Made by a program: the position numbers and the translations under genes | Origin: Spirochaeta sp. UBA2779 | GTDB taxonomy: Bacteria; Spirochaetota; Spirochaetia; DSM-2461 | Reading direction: 5' to 3' | Assembly (NCBI GenBank): GCA_002352375.1 | Contig: DEIH01000184.1 | Location: forward strand, 1,391 to 9,006 | DNA length: 7,616 nt | Part shown: piece by piece, positions 1-5,817 of the stretch | Layout of the letters: every line of letters starts with the position of its first letter | Position numbering within the stretch: position 1 is the first letter of the stretch | Notes under the pieces: generated by a model | Told to the model about the DNA's origin: nothing | The model's database searches: none | The model's input: the letters and a program-made list of their open reading frames with translations, nothing else

Positions 1-1
1 C

Positions 2-547
2 GGTCAGGTTCTTTTTGTGTTTATTGTTCTCATGCCGATGCTTCTTTCACGCAGCGGGGCTGTGGTGAATGGGAGCGGAACGGTAAAAGCCGCTCTGAGA
101 AATGTACTACTCAGTCCGGTGATATGGGCGATAGCGTCCGGCCTGGTTCTGGGCAGTCTCGGCCGGTTTTTTAATATTTCACCAGTTCCCTTTTCCCCTG
201 TTTCCGGTTTCCTTGAAATACTGGGCAATCTTACAGTCCCGGTTATTGCCCTTGCCATCGGTTACGAGCTGACTTTTTCCCGTAATCTGATGGGTAAGGC
301 CCTGACATTTGTCTTAATCAGGAAAGCCGTATTACTGGGATTGGCTTTTCTGTTAATCCGTTATCTTCCGGTTAAGAACAATCTGACATCTATGGCTTTT
401 CTGACGATGCTGCTCCTGCCGCCGCCCTTTGTTGTTACCCTGGCGGCAAAAGAAGATGAGCAGGGTCTCGTCTCCGGGATTCTCTCCTTAAGTACGGTGA
501 TTTCAATCCCGGCTTTTGCTGCAGCAGTGCTGCTGATGGGTATTTGA
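2..547 (+). CDS. AEC-family (auxin efflux carrier type) permease, C-terminal part
   Basis: Partial gene: the reading frame is open to the left edge, so the true start lies upstream. A GTG at 17 opens the longest in-window start but has no ribosome binding site and sits inside the hydrophobic segment VLFVFIVLMPMLL, so it is unlikely to be the start. About 181 residues are visible, against roughly 300 or more for the family, so this is the C-terminal half. It shows about five hydrophobic stretches, a short basic linker (KAALRN), and an AEC-like second half: a helix with GLVLGSLG, an amphipathic region, then NLTVPVIALAIGYEL and a proline-rich helix LLLPPPFVV. AEC proteins are inner-membrane secondary transporters of small organic anions; the substrate cannot be told from this fragment. 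The gene ends 93 bp before the next dehydrogenase, which seems to have its own promoter, so co-transcription is uncertain. Confidence 0.72.
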   Translation, partial: GQVLFVFIVLMPMLLSRSGAVVNGSGTVKAALRNVLLSPVIWAIASGLVLGSLGRFFNISPVPFSPVSGFLEILGNLTVPVIALAIGYELTFSRNLMGKALTFVLIRKAVLLGLAFLLIRYLPVKNNLTSMAFLTMLLLPPPFVVTLAAKEDEQGLVSGILSLSTVISIPAFAAAVLLMGI

Positions 548-582
548 TAATAGAATCAAACAAAATTATCAATCAGAATCAA

Positions 583-592
583 TCATATATGA
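583..592. promoter_or_regulatory. 10-bp perfect palindrome beside the MDR1 promoter
   Basis: TCATATATGA is self-complementary and ends one base before the candidate -35 box. AATCA motifs lie around and to the left of it at 554, 571, 577 and 581. The placement fits an operator, but a 10-bp AT-rich palindrome can easily arise by chance. Confidence 0.25.
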
Positions 593-593
593 C

Positions 594-623
594 TTGAAAT
601 GCTTGTCAAAACATGGTTGTAAT
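594..623 (+). promoter_or_regulatory. Candidate sigma-70-type promoter for MDR1
   Basis: TTGAAA at 594-599 and TGTAAT at 618-623 each match the -35 and -10 consensus at five of six positions, with an 18-nt spacer. Transcription would start near 630, only about ten bases before the ATG at 641. No purine-rich Shine-Dalgarno sequence precedes that ATG (local sequence GATTAGAA). Confidence 0.45.
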
Positions 624-640
624 GGCAATAATGATTAGAA

Positions 641-1744
641 ATGAATAATTTAGTCTATTATCTTGATAAACCCAACGGTACTTTCACTGCAGTCCAGGAA
701 TCGATCGGTGAGCCTGGTCCCGGTGAAATACTTTTGAAAACACTCCGTACTTCAGTCTGCCAGTCAGATGTTGTTATCTACAAGCAGGGCTTGCCCAGGA
801 TTAAGCAGTGGCCGGCGATTATCCTTCATGAGGCCAGCTGCCGGATTGAAGCAGTGGGCGATGGTGTAACGAAGTTCCAGGTTGGTGACCTTGTGGGTCT
901 GGGCTGTGATATTCCTTGTGGAGACCGATCATGTATCTATTGCGGTGATAAGGGTACAGGAGATTGGACAAGCTGCCCGAACACTCAGGCCACCGGTCAT
1001 GAGTTTCCCGGTTTCGCCCGGGAATATGCAATACTCCCTGACTGGTTTGTTGATTTGGGCCCGATAATGAAATTTAACCCTGCCGTAACTCCTGATGAAG
1101 CCTGTCATCTGGAACCTCTGGCATGCAACCTTGAAGGTATGACCCGGGTGAACAACTGCATCGAGAACCGGATTGTTGTTCTCATCGGTGCAGGATCCCA
1201 AAGCACTTATGCTCTTCAGAGTGCTCTTGCTATGGGTGCGCGTAAAGTTATTGTTATCAACCGTGGAGTTGAACGCCTGGAGAGGGTTATCCGGGATTTT
1301 GGAAACGATAAGGTTGTGGGCCTTCCATGGACTGACGACATCCGGGACAGAATACTGGAAGAATGCCGGCCTTTTAACGAGCCCCATTTCATTATGGTGA
1401 ATGCTTCCGCGGAAGCGGCTTACCGCCTCGCTACAGACCTCATGGGTTATGCTACCGTTCTCGACGCTCATGCCGGAGTAAAAGGGGCAGATGGAAAACC
1501 GAATATCCTCCATGAAGTAGACCTGAATAATGATGTCCATTATAAGCTTCAATGCTACCAGGCGACTCATGGATCGGTTATGCATGGCATCGGTCTGTCC
1601 CATGAACTGATCAATTCAAAGAAGCTGCCGCTTCTGAGCCTGATGACGATGGATAACGAGAGATTCAGACCTTCACAGATACTTCAGGCCATTTCAAGGG
1701 CATCGGATTCCGACAGCCTGAAGGTTATTATTGACTGGGAGTAA
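641..1744 (+). CDS. Zinc-type medium-chain (polyol/sugar) dehydrogenase MDR1
   Basis: A 367-residue member of the zinc-containing alcohol/polyol dehydrogenase superfamily, which performs NAD(P)-dependent alcohol-ketone interconversion in the cytosol. Visible catalytic-zinc ligands are C40 (VCQSD), H63-E64 (LHE in place of the usual GHE) and E158 (EPLAC). The structural-zinc lobe keeps four cysteines, C93, C98, C101 and C112, but in a 4-2-10 spacing rather than the usual 2-2-7. The Rossmann loop is GAGSQS (183-188), degenerate against GxGxxG. The residue after the second strand is N207-R208 rather than Asp or Glu, which suggests NADP(H) could be used. The general pattern recalls the sorbitol dehydrogenase and L-sorbose-1-phosphate reductase side of the family, but the substrate is not determined. 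It is convergent with the desaturase, 66 bp away. The 641 start is chosen from the typical N-terminal length, since no ribosome binding site helps. Confidence 0.85.
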   Translation: MNNLVYYLDKPNGTFTAVQESIGEPGPGEILLKTLRTSVCQSDVVIYKQGLPRIKQWPAIILHEASCRIEAVGDGVTKFQVGDLVGLGCDIPCGDRSCIYCGDKGTGDWTSCPNTQATGHEFPGFAREYAILPDWFVDLGPIMKFNPAVTPDEACHLEPLACNLEGMTRVNNCIENRIVVLIGAGSQSTYALQSALAMGARKVIVINRGVERLERVIRDFGNDKVVGLPWTDDIRDRILEECRPFNEPHFIMVNASAEAAYRLATDLMGYATVLDAHAGVKGADGKPNILHEVDLNNDVHYKLQCYQATHGSVMHGIGLSHELINSKKLPLLSLMTMDNERFRPSQILQAISRASDSDSLKVIIDWE

Positions 1745-1810
1745 GCAGGAGTAGAACCGACAGAAACCAATAGAACAGATTTTGAAATTGGGGAGTTTCT
1801 TCAATATTAG

Positions 1811-2833
1811 TTATTTTGAGGGTATTACAGGGCTGATACAGTACCTGGGGTCAGTACGCTGTTTTCGTATAACAGGCATCAGTTTGCGCCAGGTTTTAAT
1901 CAGTCCCTGTGATGGTTCCGGGCAATCGTGCTTTATTTCCTCGTGAAGTTCTTTCATCCTGTAAAACGGGACACTGGCATACATGTGATGTTCTATATGG
2001 TAATTCATATTCCAATAGAAGAATCGCACAACGGGATTCAGTATCATTGTCCTGCAATTCTTGCGCCAGTCAGGTACATCTCCACATAAACCGATGTGCT
2101 GAGGCAATGCGCTCAGTATGGCAAGCCATGGGGCGATGTAACTGCCTATGTTAATAATCAGGAAGAGTATCCAGTTTCCCGAAATAATAAACCATGCCGC
2201 TGTAACAATATGGAAGATGAGGGTTAATCGTGAGAAATTGAAGATTTGCCGTCGTGCTTTCATTTTCGATTCAGGAAAGAGCATAATCTCCCACTGTTTG
2301 TTAAAACTGCCGAATGCGTAACGTATTGTTTCCCAAATCATGGAGAGGACACCGGGCACCCCTCCGGCTCCGGAAAAAGGGTTAATAGTGAACATGAACA
2401 ACCAGTCGATACGCCGGAACTTCTCAGGAAGAACTACTTCTAGATCCCTACCTGTGAAAACCGTAAGCTGATGATGAGTTCTATGACTTACCCGAAATTT
2501 ATGGATGTTGTTCCAGGTTAGAATGCCCAGAATGAAGTAGAAGAATTCATTAATTGTTTCTGATCGGAAGGCTGTTTTATGTGACAACTCATGGATTCCG
2601 GTAAACATCCCCAGAAAATTGAATATGGTTCCATGGAGAAACAGAGCAGCAACGGTGATTGGCCAGGACAGATTGTTGAATGAGTAAAAAGTAAAATATC
2701 CTGTAGCGATGACAATGAAAATATGAGACAGGATTTGCAGTAATCCCCGGAGATTACTCCTCTTGGTGAGTTCTCTTAACTTCTCTCTGTCCAGCTTTGT
2801 TTTATACCAAGAAATCCTTGGCTGCTTATCCAT
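1811..2833 (-). CDS. Membrane fatty acid desaturase (three-histidine-box di-iron type)
   Basis: A 340-residue integral membrane protein of the fatty acid desaturase/hydroxylase family, which uses a di-iron centre and O2 to introduce double bonds (or hydroxyls) into acyl chains or related lipids at the membrane. All three boxes are intact: H81-E-L-S-H85, H117-R-T-H-H121 and H279-I-E-H-H283. The extra family histidine is also seen at PQH246IG. Hydrophobic helices lie at roughly 34-52, 57-79, 97-107, 204-218 and 221-244, giving the usual layout with the boxes on the cytoplasmic face. The length is normal and nothing looks broken. It is the last gene of the minus-strand operon: its ATG lies 13 bp after the UroD-family stop, and its ribosome binding site AAGGA (2842-2846) directly abuts that TGA stop, so translation is probably coupled. 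No electron donor (ferredoxin or cytochrome b5 domain) is in the window. Substrate and regioselectivity cannot be read. A ketolase, hydroxylase or sphingolipid-type enzyme of the same fold is possible. Confidence 0.9.
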   Translation of the reverse strand: MDKQPRISWYKTKLDREKLRELTKRSNLRGLLQILSHIFIVIATGYFTFYSFNNLSWPITVAALFLHGTIFNFLGMFTGIHELSHKTAFRSETINEFFYFILGILTWNNIHKFRVSHRTHHQLTVFTGRDLEVVLPEKFRRIDWLFMFTINPFSGAGGVPGVLSMIWETIRYAFGSFNKQWEIMLFPESKMKARRQIFNFSRLTLIFHIVTAAWFIISGNWILFLIINIGSYIAPWLAILSALPQHIGLCGDVPDWRKNCRTMILNPVVRFFYWNMNYHIEHHMYASVPFYRMKELHEEIKHDCPEPSQGLIKTWRKLMPVIRKQRTDPRYCISPVIPSK

Positions 2834-2841
2834 ATTGCAGC

Positions 2842-2846
2842 TTCCT
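2842..2846 (-). promoter_or_regulatory. Ribosome binding site of the desaturase, abutting the upstream stop
   Basis: On the minus strand AAGGA lies immediately after the UroD-family stop codon (2849-2847) and 8 nt before the desaturase ATG. This supports the 2833 start and suggests coupled translation. Confidence 0.6.
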
Positions 2847-3941
2847 TCAGTCCAGGGCTTTCACTGCATCAATCATGGCTTCCACAGTTTCAGGAGCCAC
2901 ATCGGCTTGAATAATATGCGCCGGGGCCATCAGATAGTTTCCATTTTCCCCCATTATATCAGCCCGGCGTTTGATTTCTGCTCCCAATGCATTGGTATCC
3001 CCTGAAGGCATTAATTCCTGTTGATCGATACCTCCGAAGAAACGGATTCGGTCTCCAAATTTATCTTGCAGCTCCTGGGGATCTGAACCGGCTACATTGG
3101 GCTGTACCGGATTGTAGATATCCACACCGATTTCTATGAAATCATCCACCAGGGGAGCTACGGCACCGTCAGAATGCATGATGATGAGGAGTTCGGGATA
3201 TTTATCCTTCAGGGATTTGATAACCCGGGTGTGCCGGGGTTTGAAGCGTTCTCGCCACATATCCGGGGAAATCAGCGTAGAGGTTTGAGTCCCAAGGTCT
3301 TCACCGAACCAGATGGCATCGACGCCTCTTGACGCCAGGGAGTGTGCAAGAGAGTTGGTCCAGGCTTCGACTTTATCGTTAAGGGTTTCTATCCAGGGTT
3401 CTTCCAGGGCCAGAGCCATCATATACTCTGATAGGCCGGTAAGATGCCAGGCCAGTTCAAAATGACTGAGTTCCACATCACCGATGATGAAATGGCTGTC
3501 TTTGTACTTCTCGATGTCTCTTTCTGCTTTAACGAATCGCCCGGGAGCTGCAGGATCCGGGAATGGATAGATCTCGATATCTTTAACTGATGATGCGGAA
3601 ACCAGTGGGCATTTTACAACTTCCATATACAGGGAGGTGGGTTTCATCTCCATGCCGAATTCGTTCAGGGTGATATCATCCCGGATATGTTTCGGTTTAA
3701 AACTGTCGGCAACAGTACCGCCGACTACGACACAATCGCTCCCCATTTTGGTACGGATATCGTTAGCCGAGATGCGATAGGTGAGATCCTCGTAATATGA
3801 GAGGGCATAATCAGGTTTGATTCCGAGTTTTTCGCCGAAATGGTTGGTGAGCTCTCTACAGAGATCAAACTGCAATGGTGGGCGGTCAGGGTTTCCATCG
3901 ATTTTTCCAAAGGAGTGAAGTACACGTTCTCTACTAGTCAT
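2847..3941 (-). CDS. Uroporphyrinogen decarboxylase (UroD/MtaA)-family protein
   Basis: A 364-residue protein of the UroD-like TIM-barrel superfamily, which includes haem-pathway UroD and the MtaA/CmuA corrinoid methyltransferases. Supporting motifs in order: N-terminal TSRERVLHSF, the central barrel strands, DAIWFGEDLG (208-217), LLIIMHSDG (251-259), FGGIDQQ (302-308) and the C-terminal pattern HIIQADVAPETVEAM (342-356). It is unlikely to be true haem UroD. The N-terminal motif of that enzyme (with its paired arginines) is not evident, and the neighbourhood is sugar metabolism. Methyltransferase relatives bind zinc through His-x-Cys; here the same place reads H256-S-D258, with no cysteine. 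No corrinoid protein is nearby. Its real reaction is therefore unknown. It is the middle gene of the minus-strand operon, 31 bp after the epimerase and 13 bp before the desaturase, and has its own ribosome binding site at 3951-3956. Confidence 0.85.
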   Translation of the reverse strand: MTSRERVLHSFGKIDGNPDRPPLQFDLCRELTNHFGEKLGIKPDYALSYYEDLTYRISANDIRTKMGSDCVVVGGTVADSFKPKHIRDDITLNEFGMEMKPTSLYMEVVKCPLVSASSVKDIEIYPFPDPAAPGRFVKAERDIEKYKDSHFIIGDVELSHFELAWHLTGLSEYMMALALEEPWIETLNDKVEAWTNSLAHSLASRGVDAIWFGEDLGTQTSTLISPDMWRERFKPRHTRVIKSLKDKYPELLIIMHSDGAVAPLVDDFIEIGVDIYNPVQPNVAGSDPQELQDKFGDRIRFFGGIDQQELMPSGDTNALGAEIKRRADIMGENGNYLMAPAHIIQADVAPETVEAMIDAVKALD

Positions 3942-3950
3942 TTGGTTTTT

Positions 3951-3956
3951 CTCCTC
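3951..3956 (-). promoter_or_regulatory. Ribosome binding site of the UroD-family gene
   Basis: Minus-strand GAGGAG, 9 nt upstream of the ATG at 3941-3939. It fixes the start and contrasts with the first gene of the same operon, which has no visible Shine-Dalgarno sequence. Confidence 0.7.
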
Positions 3957-3972
3957 ATATTGAAATGAATTT

Positions 3973-4656
3973 TTATCTTCGGCCTATCAATTTCAGAAGC
4001 CTGTCGGCATCCTGCTGTCGATTTTCTTTGACTCCAAATAGAGATGATGTGCCGACTACAAGGGTATCTGCACCTGCATCGATCATCTTCGGGATATTAT
4101 CCCAACTCACATTTCCGTCAATCTCTATCTCAAGGTTTATTCCCTTCCCGTCCCGGTAACGGGCGAACTCGCTGATTTTTTCAATGGCGCCAGGAACGAG
4201 TTTACCTCCTGAATAGCCGGGGTTCACCGTCATTAACAGGATAAAGTCGATTACGGGCAGCATGTGACGCAGTACTTCCAGGGGCTGAGCCGGGTCTACA
4301 GCGATCCCCGGACGGCATCCTGCTGAGCGGATTGTCTCGATTGATCTTAACGGGTGACGGCATCCCTCGGGATGAAATGTAATAGTGGAGCCGCTGAAAG
4401 GAGTGAACATGGGGATGAAATGATCCACATCCTCTACCATCAAGTGTATATCCAGCGGCAGGTTGGTAACAGGTTTGATTTTTTCACAGTAACTTGGTCC
4501 CAGGGTGAGGTTCGGGACGTAATGGCCATCCATTATATCAATGTGCAGATAATCGAAACCGGATTCTTCAATTATTTTGATGTCTTCGGCAAGATTGAGG
4601 AAGTCCGCACACATCATGGATGGAGAGATTTTGATAGTTCTGTTCGTATCGCTCAT
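3973..4656 (-). CDS. Ketose-phosphate 3-epimerase, AlsE/Rpe family
   Basis: A 227-residue TIM-barrel enzyme that should interconvert C3 epimers of a ketose phosphate in the cytosol through a metal-bound enediolate. The family's metal and acid-base residues are all present: H38 and D40 in HIDIMDG, H71 in DIHLMV, and D180 in EIDGNV. Phosphate-binding segments are NPGYSGG (145-151) and VVGTSSLF (200-207), and S11 sits in the N-terminal SPSMMC. The N-terminal KISPSMMC, HIDIMDGHYVPNLTLGP, MTVNPG and the stretch ending LEIEIDG resemble my recollection of D-allulose-6-phosphate 3-epimerase (AlsE) more than house-keeping ribulose-phosphate epimerase (SPSILSAD, MSVNPGFGGQ). The exact substrate is still open, because D-allulose 6-phosphate, ribulose 5-phosphate and shorter ketose phosphates are all possible. 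It is the first gene of the minus-strand operon, divergent from the GatD-like gene. No Shine-Dalgarno sequence precedes the ATG (AATAATTAAT), which may be nearly leaderless. Confidence 0.88.
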   Translation of the reverse strand: MSDTNRTIKISPSMMCADFLNLAEDIKIIEESGFDYLHIDIMDGHYVPNLTLGPSYCEKIKPVTNLPLDIHLMVEDVDHFIPMFTPFSGSTITFHPEGCRHPLRSIETIRSAGCRPGIAVDPAQPLEVLRHMLPVIDFILLMTVNPGYSGGKLVPGAIEKISEFARYRDGKGINLEIEIDGNVSWDNIPKMIDAGADTLVVGTSSLFGVKENRQQDADRLLKLIGRR

Positions 4657-4664
4657 ATTAATTA

Positions 4665-4696
4665 TTTATATTGGACTAATAATTGTGTATTGTCAA
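4665..4696 (-). promoter_or_regulatory. Candidate promoter for the epimerase-UroD-desaturase operon
   Basis: On the minus strand there is a perfect TTGACA (4696-4691) and a TATAAA (4670-4665). The spacer is 20 nt, longer than the optimal 17, so one of the two boxes may be wrong. If TATAAA is the -10, transcription would start almost at the epimerase ATG. Confidence 0.4.
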
Positions 4697-4701
4697 TTAA
4701 A

Positions 4702-4738
4702 ATGAATCGAATATGATTAGATATGAATGGAAGTGATT
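4702..4738 (+). promoter_or_regulatory. Four phased RTGAWT direct repeats, putative regulator site
   Basis: Hexamers ATGAAT (4702), ATGATT (4713), ATGAAT (4723) and GTGATT (4733) stand 11, 10 and 10 bp apart, thus on one face of the helix. The first three extend to ATGAWTNGA. The last overlaps the -35 box of the plus-strand promoter. The array lies between the two divergent promoters. This is the arrangement expected for a class II activator touching the -35 region, but no regulator gene is in the window to support it. Confidence 0.4.
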
Positions 4739-4763
4739 GACAACGACCGAAACTGAGTATAAC
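4737..4763 (+). promoter_or_regulatory. Candidate promoter for the GatD-like/isomerase pair
   Basis: A perfect TTGACA at 4737-4742 is followed by TATAAC at 4758-4763 with a 15-nt spacer. The short spacer would make a weak promoter that needs an activator, in line with the phased repeats just upstream. The predicted start near 4770 leaves a leader of under ten bases before the ATG at 4777. Confidence 0.45.
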
Positions 4764-4776
4764 CTGTTTATATATT

Positions 4777-5814
4777 ATGAAAGCTTTAACACTGCTGGCC
4801 AATGGTCGGCTTGAAGTTCTGAACAGCTCTCCTCCTGAACCTCTCAGCCCTGATTCTTCTCTGGTAAGGGTTTGTGCTGCCGGTGTATGCGGTTCGGATA
4901 TACCCCGGGGGTTTCAGAATGGGGCCTATCATTATCCTTTGGTTATGGGGCATGAGCTTTCGGGGATTGTTGAAGAGCCATCCTCTGAAAGTTCCTTCGC
5001 GAAAGGGGCTCTTGTAACAATATTCCCTTTGCTCCCTGACATGAGTGAGTCTGTCAACCAGATCGGCGAATACGCCTTATCGAAGAATTACGATTACTTC
5101 GGTTCCAGAAGGGATGGTGGGTTCCAGGAATATCTTTCAGTACCCGAATTCAATCTCCTCCCGGTCCCTGAGGGTGTTGATCCGGCTCATGCTTCCATGA
5201 CAGAACCCTGTGCCGTAGCTTATCATGCTGTTGATAAACCTGATATCAGTTCCGGAATGTCAGCAGCAGTTATCGGCGGCGGCCCCATCGGCAATATGGC
5301 TGCCCAATGGCTGCGGATGAGGGGCTGCCGGTCGGTTATTGTTTCCGAACCGGACGAAAAGAAACGAAACATCGCTGAAAACATGGGTTTCTCTGTCATC
5401 GATCCCATTGCAGACAATCCCGTTGAAGCGATCCGGGATATTACCGGGGGAGGTGCTGATGTGGTGATTGAAGCCTGCGGTCTGCCTCTGACGTTTCGTC
5501 AGGCTCTTGGTTCCGCCGGGCTGTTCGGCCAGGTGGTGTTCATGGGCAATATTCACGGTGATTTTACTCTGCCGGAGCCGGAATTTTCAGCTATGCTTCG
5601 CCGGGAAATTACCATCCATACAACCTGGAACAGCAAAGTGGCACCCAGGGGCAGGGATGAATGGACACGGGTACTGGCGGCAATGCAGAATGAATTGAAT
5701 CTTGAGCCGCTTATAAGTCACCGTATCGGTCTTGATGAGGGTCCTGAAGTGCTTGAATCCATGTTTAAGAAGACTCTCTGGTACAACAAAGTCATTTTTA
5801 CAGACGGTAATTAA
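4777..5814 (+). CDS. GatD-like zinc-family polyol(-phosphate) dehydrogenase MDR2
   Basis: A 345-residue medium-chain dehydrogenase whose motifs follow galactitol-1-phosphate 5-dehydrogenase (GatD) closely: GVCGSDIPRGFQNGAYHYP, GHELSG, PLLP and YDYFGSRRDGGFQEY. Catalytic-zinc ligands C38, H59-E60 and E143 (TEPCAVAYHAV) are kept. The coenzyme fold has a canonical GGGPIG (167-172) and an acidic residue after the second strand (E191), which favours NAD. The structural-zinc lobe has the normal length, yet D88, E91, N94 and S102 stand where the four cysteines belong (2-2-7 spacing), so that zinc site is gone. The expected reaction is oxidation of a polyol or polyol phosphate to a ketose (phosphate) in the cytosol. 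It heads a two-gene operon, with the isomerase ATG only 3 nt after its stop. The start is set by the family N-terminus (MKAL). No ribosome binding site is visible before it. The GatD substrate is suggested only by resemblance; other sugar alcohols are possible. Confidence 0.87.
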   Translation: MKALTLLANGRLEVLNSSPPEPLSPDSSLVRVCAAGVCGSDIPRGFQNGAYHYPLVMGHELSGIVEEPSSESSFAKGALVTIFPLLPDMSESVNQIGEYALSKNYDYFGSRRDGGFQEYLSVPEFNLLPVPEGVDPAHASMTEPCAVAYHAVDKPDISSGMSAAVIGGGPIGNMAAQWLRMRGCRSVIVSEPDEKKRNIAENMGFSVIDPIADNPVEAIRDITGGGADVVIEACGLPLTFRQALGSAGLFGQVVFMGNIHGDFTLPEPEFSAMLRREITIHTTWNSKVAPRGRDEWTRVLAAMQNELNLEPLISHRIGLDEGPEVLESMFKKTLWYNKVIFTDGN

Positions 5815-5817
5815 ATA

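Noticed and set aside
17..547. GTG at 17 as the true start of the permease
   Set aside because: It would give a protein of about half the family length, lies within a hydrophobic segment, and lacks a ribosome binding site; the frame is open to the window edge.
929..1603. Long minus-strand reading frame opposite MDR1
   Set aside because: It lies wholly within a well-supported zinc dehydrogenase gene and its translation shows no coherent domain or hydrophobic pattern.
1763..1799. Possible terminator between the convergent MDR1 and desaturase genes (GAAACCAAT pairing with ATTG and GTTTC)
   Set aside because: The stem needs a 4-nt bulge and a long loop, is not GC-rich, and no T-run follows on either strand.
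2847..3941. Haem-biosynthesis uroporphyrinogen decarboxylase (hemE)
   Set aside because: Characteristic haem UroD N-terminal motif is not evident and the neighbours are sugar enzymes; only family membership is supported.
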